A stretch of DNA of 64,000 nt from Diphasiastrum complanatum (GCA_029204225.1 CM055094.1:30499427-30563426), one strand, 5' to 3'. Counted from the first letter of the stretch, positions 21,953-33,095 are shown. Notes: generated by a model not told the origin, from the sequence alone. Made by a program: numbers and translations.

Positions 21953-24409
21953 TTGCTCCATGTAAATATCTTCTTCAAGATCACCATTCAAGAAGGCATT
22001 AGTAACATCCATTTGCCACATATTCCAATCATAAAGAGTTGCAAGAGAGATTAGGATTCGAATAGTTACCATCTTTGCCACAGGTGCAAAGGTCTCATCA
22101 TAGTCAATACCATATTCTTGAGCATACCCCTTTGCCACCAACCTTGCCTTGTACTTGTTGATTGATCCATCTTGATTTGTCTTGATCTTGAAGATCCACT
22201 TACAACCAATTGCCTTCTTGTCCTTTGGAAGCTTTACCAACCTCCATGTGTTGCTTTTGATGAGTGCTTGATGCTCATGATCCATGGCTTGGATCCATTC
22301 CTTCTTTTGAATTGCTTCACCTACACAAGTTGGTTCATCAAAAGAGGTAAGAAAAGCAAAGTTAGAGTTGTCCACCACTTGCTTTCCTTTTTCATCATAG
22401 GTTAGCCTTGATGGCTTAGCCCTTTGCCTTTGAGTCTTCCTTGAAGTTTGCTTTGGAGTGGCATCTCCATCTTCATCCAAGACATCTTGCACATCATGAT
22501 GATTAGTAGGCACATCAACATCAACATCAACAACATTGAAAACATTCTCTTCATGAAAGATGACATCCCTACTTATGACAACTTTCTTTGTAGAAGGAAT
22601 GTACACTTTGTAAGCCTTGCTTACTTCACTATAGCCAACAAACACACCCTTCTTTGATGAAGGATCTTCTTTAGTTCTATCATCAAGTGTGATATTGACA
22701 AAACATGTACATCCAAAGATCCTACAATGCTTGACACTCGGCCTTCTACCATAAAGAACCTCATGAGGAGTTTTACCATCCAAGGAAGCACTTGTCCATC
22801 TATTACATAGATAGTTAGCACATGCTAAAGCTTCCCCCCAAAAAGACTTAGCAAGATTAGCATGTAGTCTCATTGCCTTGGCACATTCACAAAGGGTTCT
22901 ATTCTTCCTCTCGGCCACTCCATTCTGTTGTGGAGTCCTAGGACTAGACATCTCCCTCTTAATCCCATGTGCTATACAAAAGTCTTTGAACCTATTTGAG
23001 GTGTATTCCCCTCCATTATCAGATCTTAAGCATTTGATCTTTGTATTGAATTGGTTTTCCATTTCATTCTTGAACTTGACAAATGCAGCAAACACTTCAT
23101 CCTTGCTTTTAAGAAGATAGATCCAAGTATACCTACTAAAGTCATCAATGAAAGTTGCATACATCTTTGCCCCACCATTGCTAGTTGTACTAGAAGAATG
23201 AATATCAGAATGCACAAGTTGAAAAGCTTCTTTAGATCTAGAAGTAGATCTAGAATAAGCAAGTCTATGAGATTTGGACAAGGCACAATGTTCACAAACA
23301 CTATTGTTTGCAACAAGACTTTTAGGGAGACCAAGAACAAGATCTTTCTTTGCCATTACCTCCAAAGATTTGAAGTTGGGATGGCCCAACCTCTTGTGCC
23401 AAACTTCTTGGTTTGTCAATTGCTCCCTAGCCATACATCCTTCATGATTAGAGATCACACATGCATCAAGCTTGAAAAGTTTACCATGCCTCCTACCTTG
23501 AGCAATCAAGGATCCACATTTACTTATCAAACATGCATCTCCAATGAACTCCACATCAAGTCCTTTGTCAATCATTTGACTTACACTAAGCAAATTCTTA
23601 GTGATTGAAGGAATGTACAAAACATTTTCAAGATTTGCTTTCCTATTTGTTGAAAGGGAAATAGGAATAGTGCCTATGCCTTTGATGTCACATTGACCAT
23701 CATTTGCAGTGTAGATGATGTTACCTTCTCCCTCATAAGACAATAAGGATGTAAAGTATTCCTTATGTCTTGTCATGTGAGATGAGGCTCCACTATCAAT
23801 CCACCAAGGATCATTATCATCTATGTTGGCTAACAAACTTGAAGTCATAACAAGTGATTCACATGTGTTATGTTCTTCCTCATCTATTGTAAGATTTCCT
23901 TGCCTCTCTCCTTGCTCTCTTTTCTTCTTATAACATTCATTTGCAAAATGACCTTTTATCCCACAATAAAAGCACTTGAACTTTGACTTATTGTTCTTAG
24001 TAGAAGAGGAAGAGGAAGAGTGATCATCATGATCAAAGTTACCACCTTTGGACCATTTCCCTTTGCCTTTACCTTTGCCCTTGAATTTGCCTTTTGTGAA
24101 GAAAGCCTCTTCACCTCCACCTTGCAAGGATGCACCATCAAGCTTTGATTGCAACCTATGTTCTTCAGCCAATAAGATTTCTTGCAAGTCAACCACACTT
24201 GGCAAGACTCTTTGAATGGCAAAACTTTGCACAAGGTTAGCATGTTCATTTAGCAAACCATTCAACATAACTTGGACTATTTCACCATCTTTTATGTTCT
24301 CATCAATGCATGCTAAATCATCACTTAGGGACTTAACTCTCAAGATAAATGCATGAGCACTTTCACCCTCTCTTTGCCTACTAGAAAATATTTGTCTCCT
24401 TAGGGTCAA
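20693..24409 (-). CDS. RT3 gag-pol with a 419-codon non-RT tail
   Basis: One open frame of 1238 codons (first residue not the true start). Gag C-terminal part with zinc knuckle C146-x2-C149-x4-H154-x4-C159; protease DSGA at 205-208; integrase zinc pair H338/H343 and C372/C375; integrase catalytic D402, D464, E500; chromo-like GKTPHEVLYGRRP; RT start with KARLVAKGYAQEYGIDYDET and motif A, D801 in QMDVTNAFLNGD. After YMEQ (818-819, base 21953) the expected PEGF, YGLKQ, YVDD and RNase H motifs are missing. Residues 820-1238 are unrelated to RT apart from a faint LLVYDGDI. This tail has no stop for 419 codons, a CRSC pair and two hydrophobic segments near its end (about 1165-1183 and 1195-1211). 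Gag upstream is separated by a frameshift. Confidence 0.85.
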   Translation of the reverse strand: MTLRRQIFSSRQREGESAHAFILRVKSLSDDLACIDENIKDGEIVQVMLNGLLNEHANLVQSFAIQRVLPSVVDLQEILLAEEHRLQSKLDGASLQGGGEEAFFTKGKFKGKGKGKGKWSKGGNFDHDDHSSSSSSTKNNKSKFKCFYCGIKGHFANECYKKKREQGERQGNLTIDEEEHNTCESLVMTSSLLANIDDNDPWWIDSGASSHMTRHKEYFTSLLSYEGEGNIIYTANDGQCDIKGIGTIPISLSTNRKANLENVLYIPSITKNLLSVSQMIDKGLDVEFIGDACLISKCGSLIAQGRRHGKLFKLDACVISNHEGCMAREQLTNQEVWHKRLGHPNFKSLEVMAKKDLVLGLPKSLVANNSVCEHCALSKSHRLAYSRSTSRSKEAFQLVHSDIHSSSTTSNGGAKMYATFIDDFSRYTWIYLLKSKDEVFAAFVKFKNEMENQFNTKIKCLRSDNGGEYTSNRFKDFCIAHGIKREMSSPRTPQQNGVAERKNRTLCECAKAMRLHANLAKSFWGEALACANYLCNRWTSASLDGKTPHEVLYGRRPSVKHCRIFGCTCFVNITLDDRTKEDPSSKKGVFVGYSEVSKAYKVYIPSTKKVVISRDVIFHEENVFNVVDVDVDVPTNHHDVQDVLDEDGDATPKQTSRKTQRQRAKPSRLTYDEKGKQVVDNSNFAFLTSFDEPTCVGEAIQKKEWIQAMDHEHQALIKSNTWRLVKLPKDKKAIGCKWIFKIKTNQDGSINKYKARLVAKGYAQEYGIDYDETFAPVAKMVTIRILISLATLYDWNMWQMDVTNAFLNGDLEEDIYMEQLKWQFLQGKEDLVEVWFELKWAGFIRFDTQLHLLYFMLDRSVEIYLLVYDGDIVFTNYSERLKSSNDEILWDVNHVFEREYLQRFRSEDVYKCKVLDVLLEDQDVDLELLHQHQEASSNWKLVKSMKGEPHGQRILDLFLQVLEGSSKVLGAARKCPFTLPYLFNLMYEHCHVNVLELSKFNETSSTVLHLLDLGDGIVIIAGFYDQVHAFIQISKDMEVVNMFTFEQSSRSSILVLANWQIVDNVGSSVICRSCGDTSSISSSGFAHSNGTENTSFWHSFTQGLSWIGDLQRQGGDGGSFMEIHGAFTMGIVECGRGMQTPVGYFHLQLVCCCFTENSKVDTWRNPFIVILCSFTCILFTILCKIDVRNSEASYMGTIIYINYVVLHIVHIRTLEKRSIIMMEIILRLEQSSVVKLAS

Positions 24410-24413
24410 TACC

Positions 24414-24707
24414 CTAGATGTGGAGCTTCTTTAAGGCATTCCATGCCTCACTTGCACTTTGACACTTTCCAACTTCCTTGAGAAGTTCATTTGTAACATT
24501 CATTTTAATGATATGAAGAGCCCTTTTGGCCTTCTTATCAAACCTTTGTTGCTCTTGAAGTGTGAGAGGTCTCTCTTCAATTTCTGCAACTATGTCCATG
24601 AGTTCATTCAACTCAAGTAAGGACTCCATCCTCACTTTCCAAGTAGAGTAGTTTGATGAACTCAACCTTTCACTAGACTCTAGCATGATCCCACCATTGG
24701 AAGCCAT
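24414..24707 (-). pseudogene. RT3 gag N-terminal part, cut by a frameshift
   Basis: 98 codons from ATG: MASNGGIMLESSERLSSS, NYSTWKVRMESLLELNELMD, then SASEAWNALKKLHI and a TAG. This is the copia gag (UBN2-type) start. In the related RT5 gag the same place reads ESLKSIYESSNTSRVLML. Here the codons between KKL and TSRVLTLRRQ are missing and the frame moves, which fits a small deletion at an agctc microhomology. With no slippery heptamer, decay is likelier than programmed frameshifting. Confidence 0.8.
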
Positions 24708-24912
24708 GATTCTAATGTTTCTTCAACTTTTAGGTTCTGTCCTAAAGCACTTAGCACTCACTTTTCTCTCAACAAATGATAGATAAAGAGATCTATGAAG
24801 ATTTAGGACCCTAAAACACTTCTATCTTGAACCTAGATGGTTTCCAAGCATAGAAAGGAAGATTGAAACGCATGCAACACTTTGCACACACTAAGAATGG
24901 ATTACAAAATCA

Positions 24913-25400
24913 AACCAACCTGAACACACTCTTGCTTAAGCTCTCAAACTTTCCAGCAAGTGACCAAATCAAGTTATGGTGTGAAGAGTTACTTGCATTC
25001 TTAGAAAATACCCAAAACTAGGATGCCAAGATTACCTAGTAATGAACAAACTTGATCAACATATGATCAACACACTAAGATATTGATTCAACCTGTAAAA
25101 CCACATGTAAACCACACTTCTAAAAGTTCATAAACTCCAGCAAGTGATAAATACAAGATTTAGAGGTGAATGAATGAGCACACTTAGTGAATCACAAGAC
25201 TAGCTTCACTATCTTGTCAAATCTTGGTGTTTAGATGTAGATCTAAGATCACTTCACATGAGAATGTTCCTCAACCTGTTAAGAACCTGAAAACACACTT
25301 GCATAATGGTTAACACCTTCCAGCAAATGCTCCAATCAAATTACATAAGGAGAGTTACTTACATGCTCAACAAAGTACACCAAAATTTATGCCAAAATTG
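24913..25400. repeat. Degenerate tandem repeats in the RT3 leader
   Basis: Three diverged units of about 180 bp (starting near 24913, 25087 and 25271) share caacctg, then acacttgc or cacactt, then (t)ccagcaa(g/a)tg and gagttacttgcat-like text. They occupy the untranslated leader between primer site and gag. The rest of the leader (25401-25867) shows no gene. Confidence 0.55.
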
Positions 25401-25879
25401 ATGACAATCTTTACAATATGCTCTTCACAATGGAGCTTACAATATGTTCACCCAAAAAAGGGGATCTTTCATCCAAATGGGAGCTTTGCTCAGCCTTTAG
25501 GAGAATTACAACTCACTCAAAAGAGCATTTGTCATCCACTTAAGGAGAAGTTTCATCCACTTAAGGAGAGTGTTCATCCAAGAATGGAGATTGTCAACAA
25601 TAGGATTGAAAAGAACATTGTTAGTATTGAATATGCACAAGCCTCACAATCACAAATGATTAGGTGTTATGATCTGAACCAAAATAGTTTCTTTTCATCC
25701 TCTGATCTTCAATAGACTTGAAATATGCTTTTGATCCACAAGTTCAACTCACAAAACAAAGGTTAGTAAGATTTGATCAACAAAGCAATGCAAAATCATG
25801 CTAGAACTTGATCAAACATCCAAATATCACCAAAAATGGAATACTTACTGTAAATAGAAGCCAACCAGCTCTGATACCA

Positions 25880-26533
25880 TGTGAAAAATACAGATCCTAA
25901 GTGGATCTAAACTCCAAGATCATTGGCTTGAATGCTTGCACTCCAAACTACATAAGCTAGGAATTGGCAACACATTCTATGCTACCTAGAATGCAAAGAA
26001 CTTGATCAAAAAGCATTTATCACAAATGGAAACTTCCATAAACATCAAGTGCGGCCCAAAATAGCATTATACAGTCCATAATACATCAGCCTACCACTTT
26101 TGGAAAGCACCTAAGATCATACACAATAGCTTGAAGACAATACACACAACAATGCTCTCAATGGAGGAAGAAACAATGACAATGATCTATTGATCTCAAT
26201 GAAGCATACAAAAGGTTTCTCCAACCTGTTCTCCACGAATTTCAGCCTAATATAGGTGAGAGAGATGACTCTCTCTCCTCTCTCTAGAACTTAGGACCCA
26301 ATTTTAGGACACCAGTAACCTAAAATAGCCAATTTTGGCCTATATGTCCAAATAACATGATTTTAGTGTCATTTAGAAGGTCCCGAAGTTTGAGACTTCT
26401 TCAACATGAAATATATACTAGAATAAAAGTATCTAGGTCTCTTTCACACGTGTGAAAGGTTAGATCCAAAACTATGTACAAAAATTGCCAATTTAGGCCT
26501 CAAACTAGCTAGGAAATGTTGACAATTTTCACA
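25880..26533 (-). repeat. 5' LTR of RT3
   Basis: 654 bp matching 20026-20679. It abuts the tRNA-Met primer site (complement of 25868-25879), which sets its inner edge. Confidence 0.95.
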
Positions 26534-26537
26534 AAAG

Positions 26538-27933
26538 TAGTTCCCTTTGGTAATCATTGATGCCCCATACCACCAGCTCTCCCTCCAAGAAATCCTTTCT
26601 TTCTAGATCTATTTACTAGAGATTCATAATGATTTAACTGGCTGCTCTATGCCTTATATAGAGCTTATTCTCCAAGCAATTCTTGGATACACAATCTCTT
26701 GATACACGGTAATAATTTTTTTTTTTAAGACATCTAAAAATTTGTCATGAATAGGCAAGAAAAATGACTCTGTAAGACACTTGGATTTCCATCACATTAT
26801 CAACCTTTGCATATTAGTAAACATCATTCTGGTGAATTCAAAATGGCCATTAATAGGGATAAGTATTTGTTCCTGATGTGTCCCATATGTCAAGAGTCAA
26901 TTCTTTTGCAAACAGTAATAGTAGCATCTTAGAAGTTGCTATACTTTTAGTTGTCGAAATCTTTGTTAAAAGATATTTACATATAAAATGACTTGTTTTC
27001 TAATATTATTTCAATATGCAAAGGGCTAATCCTTTTTTCATAATACAATTCCATGATATAGATACAAATTCAAAAGTCTAATTCACTTATTTCTATAGTT
27101 TTTTCCATTAAACAATGGTCAAATCAAGAATAGTAAAATTATAGACCCATAATAAAGCATTACTATCAAATATTTTTTTCATAGTTCAAGTCAAAGCAGA
27201 TCATGCCATCACTAACAAAAACAATAGAACAACGCTCTGAATCTTCTTTCTTCAAGAATTTCATGTAGATTGAAGTAACTAATCCCTTTGGATAGCCAGT
27301 CATCAACCACCTCATACTTCTTCTCATTCATATCTTCCAAATATGGTTTTGACTGAAAACCCCAATTCGACGAGGATACTTAATTTAGCAAAACTTTCAT
27401 ATGCTATTTCCACAAAGTGTTTCGAATTGCTTATTTATTGAATGTTGCACTTAAATGCTAGAAAATTTGGAGATACTTTTGCATGAAAACCGTTTCTTCT
27501 AGACTCACATTATCTTCAACCATTATTGATCCCTAGGACTAGAAATTGCTTTAACTAGTTCACAGATTCCAAAATCTTCAACTTTAAGTGAGAATGATAT
27601 AGCCATTCACTTTTTAAGCCAATTTCATTCTAATCAATAACTAACAAATTAACGAAAATTCGAAACATTTAGATTCTTTTAAAAATTTAGTATCTGAAAT
27701 TTTTGGATTTTGCTTGATATGGATTGGAATTGTGAAAATCAACTTTCATTATCAAACTCTCAGTTTCACTTTTTAATCATTCAAAACATTCAACATGCAA
27801 CAAAATCCACATTCTGTGATCTACAAAATAAAAACAACTTTTTTTTACGTAAATTGCTTAACCAAAGTAAAAAAAAAATTCTTAACTACTTTCCATTAAA
27901 ACTATATTCATGCATGAAATTTCATCATCCAAA
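26538..27933. other. AT-rich intergenic DNA
   Basis: This is probably the right-hand half of the locus RT3 landed in, continuous with the sequence left of 20022. No gene or repeat is recognised. Confidence 0.4.
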
Positions 27934-28590
27934 CTATTGTAACACAATGAGCCATATTCTCACACATGCAAAGTGATTTAGAAATAAATTTTCACAGAGG
28001 ACATGCACGCTATTGCTTAACTTTTGGACATGCAATAAGAACATTTTATAAAATTGCCAATTCAACAAGTAAGTGGCGGCTTGAATTATGGGGTCATTGA
28101 TAGCCTCTATCAAATACCTGTTGTTAGTTTTGACCGGGAGCTCAAGAGCAGTTTGTGTTACGTAAGATTTTATGAGGTTTTTAGCTTGGTGATGCAAGAT
28201 GGGTTGGCGATCACCGGACACTATGCCGATGGTGACCATGGAGTTAGCATTCACTCGTACCTTGTATGTGGTATCTTGGTACATGATGTGAAAACACGAC
28301 TTCGGCGCGTCCCACGTGGCGTAAGCATGGAGAGCTAGCTCCATGTTTATGTCAAAAGAGAAAAGCGTCAGGTAAAAGCCCATTGCTTCAAGAAGGGGGC
28401 CATCAGTCTGAAGCCAAGGCTTTATCAAGGAATTAGACGGTAGGGCCCAGATCTGGGTGGCAGAATGTATCTCGCGTTGGATGACCTTTTTCGTGCCAAT
28501 ATTATCAGTAGACGAAGAAGAAGTCATGATGTTAGATGGATGGTAAAGATTGTTATCGATGGAAATGTGAAAAGGTGAAAAGGCACTCAA
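27934..28590 (-). CDS. Orphan ORF of 218 codons, unknown
   Basis: Open frame starting MSAFSPFHISIDN, with TSSSSTDNIGTKKVIQRE, then ALHAYATWDAPKSCFHIMY, YKVRVNANSMVTIGIVSGD and PVKTNNRYLIEAINDP. The middle has protein-like composition and is more GC-rich than its flanks; the last 50 residues look like read-through into AT-rich DNA, so an intron or truncation near codon 165 is likely. A G-rich AAAGG-type stretch lies just upstream (28560-28720). No family is recognised. It may be an exon of a captured or decayed gene. Confidence 0.35.
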   Translation of the reverse strand: MSAFSPFHISIDNNLYHPSNIMTSSSSTDNIGTKKVIQREIHSATQIWALPSNSLIKPWLQTDGPLLEAMGFYLTLFSFDINMELALHAYATWDAPKSCFHIMYQDTTYKVRVNANSMVTIGIVSGDRQPILHHQAKNLIKSYVTQTALELPVKTNNRYLIEAINDPIIQAATYLLNWQFYKMFLLHVQKLSNSVHVLCENLFLNHFACVRIWLIVLQ

Positions 28591-28749
28591 AAAGGTGGAA
28601 AAGGCGTCAAAAATGAGTTAAAAGGCCTACAAAACTGTGAACATGTGGAAATGGTAAGAATGAAAGTGGAAATGGTAGAATTGAGTGTGTAGAAGGTGGA
28701 TGTGATAGTAGATGAGGGCTAGTGAGAAGTTTGGTTGCTCTCTCAAGGC

Positions 28750-30411
28750 TTTTTTATGAGTGAGTATAATCATTCACTTTATTATAGGTTTGCTGGAAAT
28801 GATGTTACCATCTTGCTAATCTATGTGGATGATATCATCTTGAGTGGTGGAGACAATCAAGATGTGGAGGATAGAGTTTGAGGTGCATGATCTTGGTAAC
28901 TTGCATTACATTTTGGGAATAGAAGTCATTAGATCTTCTCAATATACTTTCATTTGTCACGATAAGTATGCTAATTCTATTCTAGAAAGATTTCATATGG
29001 TAGATGCAAAAGCTAGTGATACACCAATGTAGTCTCATGTAAAGCTAACTATAAGAGGTAGTGAAAGATCCTTCAAGGACATTACTCTCTATAGGAAGCT
29101 AGTTGGTTCACTCATCTATCTAACCATTACTAGACCAGATCTAAGCTATTGTGTTGTAATATTGAGTCAATTCATGCAAGATCCTAGTGAGGAGCATTGG
29201 AAGCTAGGAAAGCGAGTTTTGAGGTACATCATTGGAACTCGAGATTTTGGCATATTGTATGAGGGATCATCATCTAATCTTTTTGGATTTTCAGATCCGG
29301 ACTATGCTGGAGATGTAATGGATAGGAAATCCATTAGTGCTCATTGTATTTTCATAGGTGATGGAGCTATATCATGGATGTCGAAGAAACAAGCCACTAT
29401 CTCATTGTCATCTAGTGAGTCCGAGTATAAAGCTCTTACACATTGCACAAAGGAGATGGTATGAATCAAGAGGATGATCAAGGATCTTCACTTGTTGGAT
29501 TTTTCAGAGAGCCCAATCATCTTTTGTGACAATCAATTAGCCCAAAGGTTGGCAACCAATTCTATCTTTCATGCTAGGAGCAAGCATATTGAGATGCAAT
29601 ATCATTTTGTGAGGGAGCAAGTCATTGCAAAGGAGGTGGAGCTTCAAACAAGGGAATGTGTAGCTGATATCTTCACCAAAGCATTGGGAAAGGACTTGTT
29701 CATGAAGCATAGGACATCACTTGGAGTGTTATCAAAGTCTATGCTAAAACTAGTTGAAGAGGGAGTGTGAAAGATTCAACTAGTTTGATCATATTTGCTA
29801 CATTTCTATGTTTGACAAATTGAGGCCAACTTTGTTTTAGACTTAGAGTTTGACTTTTCAAAGTCCATTAGTCTAAATTTCATTTGAATAAACACTTTTT
29901 GAAAGTGTGGGAAAGTTAGAAGTCGAGTTTGAGTAGATTCAAATTTGAATGTTGGGTACTTTGAATCTAGACCCAAAAATAGTAGGGTTTGCATTTTGGT
30001 AGGAAAGCCAAGTGGCCAGATAGGGTTTAGACCTGCTTTGAAAGGATGTAACTCGTGGATAGACATATCTTCTCTCTTCCTATCTCATTTCATGCTTATA
30101 CATGGTTCTCTTGGGTTCTACTATCCATTGGTGCACTATACTTGTGATTGCATGCAATTCTATGTGTAGAATGATCTATATTTGCTATTTTTGGATCCAC
30201 ACGTGTGAAATACAGTATCTTGTTAGTTTTGTATGGACAACAACAGTACTTTATCCTTTTACTCATGTTTGATCAAGTTCTATTAGAGTTTGCATCTCAT
30301 TTTGTATGTAGATGCTGATTTTTCTACATTAGTGAGATTGGTAGAGTAGCTTCTTTTGTAACCCAAGATCTTTTTGTGGATTGGATCATTATTGATCTGA
30401 AATCCTTCACA
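28750..30411 (+). mobile_element. 3' fragment of a Ty1-copia element (RT4): RT end, RNase H, purine tract, LTR
   Basis: It begins inside RT (EYNHSLYYRFAGND, ILLIYVDDIILSGG with the YVDD box near 28826) and continues through FEVHDLGNLHYILGIEV, LVGSLIYLTITRPDLSY and RNase H (DRKSISAHCIFIGDG, ISLSSSESEYKALT, HARSKHIEMQYHFVREQV). Two stops (after DTPM at 29029-29031 and after KEMV at 29462-29464) and one upstream frame shift inactivate it. A purine tract (gaagaggga) precedes the LTR at 29766. The 5' LTR, gag and integrase are missing. Confidence 0.85.
29766..30411 (+). repeat. 3' LTR of RT4
   Basis: 646 bp, tgtgaaag to ccttcaca, directly after the purine tract. It includes ccacacgtgtga at about 30198-30209, the palindrome shared with RT3 and RT5. 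Confidence 0.75.
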
Positions 30412-30983
30412 TTAATATTATGTACCATATTGGTTGGGTCAATGCACTGGGTAGTTCTAGGGATCAAAAGTGCAATAGGGTCTGAGCACACAACTTTTGA
30501 AAACATCACTTATGTCATATTGACCAGAAAACCAAATCACGTGGTGAGTAGAAACACATGATATGCTCCATATGTGAGCTTTACAATGACCCCCTAACAC
30601 CATATACAACTCTGAGGATCTAGACATGAATCTCACTCAAGTGATCAATACATTGGACTCAGAATATGACATTAATGTACAACTCTTTTAATTGGCTCTA
30701 GGTATAGATCTATAGGTTTTGTAGCACTCATGTGGGGACTCTCTTTTTGGAGAAAAGTAGAGTTTTTCTTGCAAGCTCAGTGTCATGGGGGTGCATTATA
30801 TTGAAATAAAACCTACTGCATACTTAGGAGAATTTCATGAAGTGTCAAAGTAGAAAATGAAGCTTGACATGTTAGATGAAAACCAACCCCAAAACCAAAA
30901 TCACATCATCATCCAGTATGCACCCCTAATCACGCTAACACTACTTTTGAACCTTGTGCAATTAGAGATGAAGGGAAAAATAC
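30412..30983. other. No gene recognised
   Basis: This stretch lies between the RT4 LTR and the truncated RT5 gag. No coding or repeat structure could be supported. Confidence 0.4.
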
Positions 30984-33095
30984 TTAGAGGGTGTTGCTTA
31001 CCCAAATGAGCATCCTACACTCTTCAGCCACTAATACACTATGAAGTTTTTCTATAGTTGGCAAAGTGTCTTGGATGGCAAAACTTTGGACCAAATTTGC
31101 AAAGTCATCTCCTAGAACATTAAGGACAATTTGTACAAGCTCTCCATCATGAATCTTCTCTCCAATGGAGGCCAACTCCCTATTTAGAGACTTGATTCTG
31201 AGTACATAATCCTGTGCACTCTCCTCACTTCTCCTCATGCTTTGCAAAATTTGATTTCTAAGCATAAGAACTCTAGAAGTGTTGCTAGACTCATAGATTG
31301 ATTTTAAAGACTCCCAAGCCTCTTTAGCATTAGTACAAGCTGATACTTCTCTCAACAAATCATTGCTCACATTCACTCACATTCATCTTCACACGATGAA
31401 GTGCAAGCCTAGATCTCTTCTTGTATCTAGCTAACTCCTGTGCACCTAGAGGTTCATCTTCATCTTCAATCAAGAACTTATAAAGGTCTTGGAGCACCAA
31501 GAGTGACTCCATTCTAACCTTCCAAATAGCATAATTTGTAGAATTCAACCTCTCACTAGCTTCTAGAAGGTATGCTCCAGCAGATCCCATCTTACTAGTG
31601 ACTTCTACAAACAAGAAATAGATTTGATTGACTTGAAACTCACAAAGGTCTCACACTTGCAGTGTTTCACTCAAATTTGATTTCTAATCCAACAAATGGA
31701 CTTATAATCACAGTTCTATCACTCCCTCACAAAGCTGGAATGAAGATAAGATGAAGTGAAAACTACTTTCAAACAAATCTTGCCAAGAAATGGATTTGAT
31801 TGTCTCTAGAAACTCACTAAGGTCTCTCTCTTGTAGTTTTTCACTCAAATTAGATTTCTAATCCAACAAATGGACTTATAATCTCAGTTCTAGCACTCCC
31901 TCACAAAGTTGGAATGAAGATAAGATGATGTGAAATCTACTTACAATCAAATCTTGCCAATTTTGGCTATTTTTGGACAAAAAAATAACTTAATCTCTTT
32001 CTTCCTTCTTGGTGTACTTTCAAGACCTGTTTTTAACCTTAATAGGACTTGAACTCAGCCTAGATTAATTATATTCCATGAAACAAATTCAAATCTAATC
32101 AATGGCAAATGATCTTGGTAGATTATTCTAGGATCTCCACCAAAAATACACCAATAGCTCACAAATTGAATTTTTTTGGATCAAATGAATACCATGCATT
32201 AAATGCAGGTTCAGAGGTGCCCACACATGTGGAAAGTACGGATTTGGACCCCTACCAAGTTTGGGATCAAATCTCCTCACCAAAATCAAGATTCTAGCTT
32301 GCCCTCTCAATACTAGCTTTTAGCACCAAAACTTGCTAAAAATGGATTTGCATTAGATCAATGGCTTATGCTCTTGTACTTGGCTCTGATACCATGTGAA
32401 AGTACTGTACTTTAGGACCATAAATGGATCTACAAAAGATCCACAAGAGTGATTGGATGCTTGCTTAACAATCTATCAAAAAACTAGACACAAAAATGTT
32501 GATCTAGATTGGCAATTTGACAAACAACAAGCATTAACAATCAAAAGCATTGATAAACATTGAAATCCGAGCCCACACGTGTGTAATACAGGTTGTAGTA
32601 CGGCCTTCAACCTGAGAAACAAGTAGAAATTGATTTGGTTTCATTTGGATCACAAAAACTCAATGTACATAGTGAACTAGCTTGAGATTGTCAATGAGCT
32701 CCAAAAATTTTCTATCTTCTCACTATGGAGAGAGGGAATACATAGCAAATTTGACTTCCTTCTTGAAGTTAGGTGGATTTCCAGCATGTAATAAGGAAGT
32801 TAACTCACTCTCCTTGACCTAAAATGAAACCCTAGTCTATTTCCTAGAGTTATGCTTGGTAGGCAGCTAGTTGGTCAAATTTTCACCTTAAACTTAGGTG
32901 TAGGTCCTATAAAGTAGGGATGACCACCAAATAGACATGACCAACTCTCTTGACTTGACCTAACCTACATTAGGATGGGTTTCCCATGTGGCATCATGGC
33001 CTCACATGTGTGGGACCCACTTGTGTACACAATTTACACTATTCTACATGGTTTTTGATCAAGCTAGATTTGCCAATTTTTGGCAATTCTTCACA
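30984..33095 (-). mobile_element. 5' fragment of a Ty1-copia element (RT5): LTR, primer site, leader, gag
   Basis: The LTR is 32395-33095 (tgtgaaag to ttcttcaca on the plus strand), and the primer site tggtatcagagcc reads on the complement just left of 32395. Gag runs from 31614 to 30984: EASERLNSTNYAIWKVRMES, then KEAWESLKSIYESSNTSRVL and LVQSFAIQDTLPTIEKLHS. A 10-bp tandem duplication near 31365-31384 splits it (MNVSE.. then MNVSNDLL in another frame). It is the same lineage as RT3. The leader holds a tandem duplication of about 180 bp (copies starting near 31617 and 31792). Protease to RNase H are absent. Confidence 0.8.
32395..33095 (-). repeat. 5' LTR of RT5
   Basis: About 701 bp bounded by tgtgaaag and tcttcaca and next to a canonical primer site. 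The cacacgtgtg palindrome is near 32575. Confidence 0.75.

Larger units (their letters stand above)
20026..26533 (-). mobile_element. Complete, very young Ty1-copia retrotransposon without RT core (RT3)
   Basis: It is bounded by two 654-bp LTRs (20026-20679 and 25880-26533) that look identical base for base, each starting tgtgaaaa and ending ttttcaca. The flanks carry a 4-bp direct repeat, aaag, flush with both ends (20022-20025; 26534-26537). The primer site tggtatcagagc (complement of 25868-25879) and a purine tract (complement of 20680-20690) are intact. The interior has a 1.17-kb leader, gag, protease, integrase and the first third of RT, then a foreign-looking frame instead of RT and RNase H. 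Identical LTRs mean insertion was recent, so the element was presumably mobilised in trans by a relative. Confidence 0.9.

Noticed and set aside
24405-24420. Programmed frameshift in the gag of RT3
   Set aside because: No slippery heptamer or pseudoknot is evident, and the related gag indicates a codon-removing deletion.
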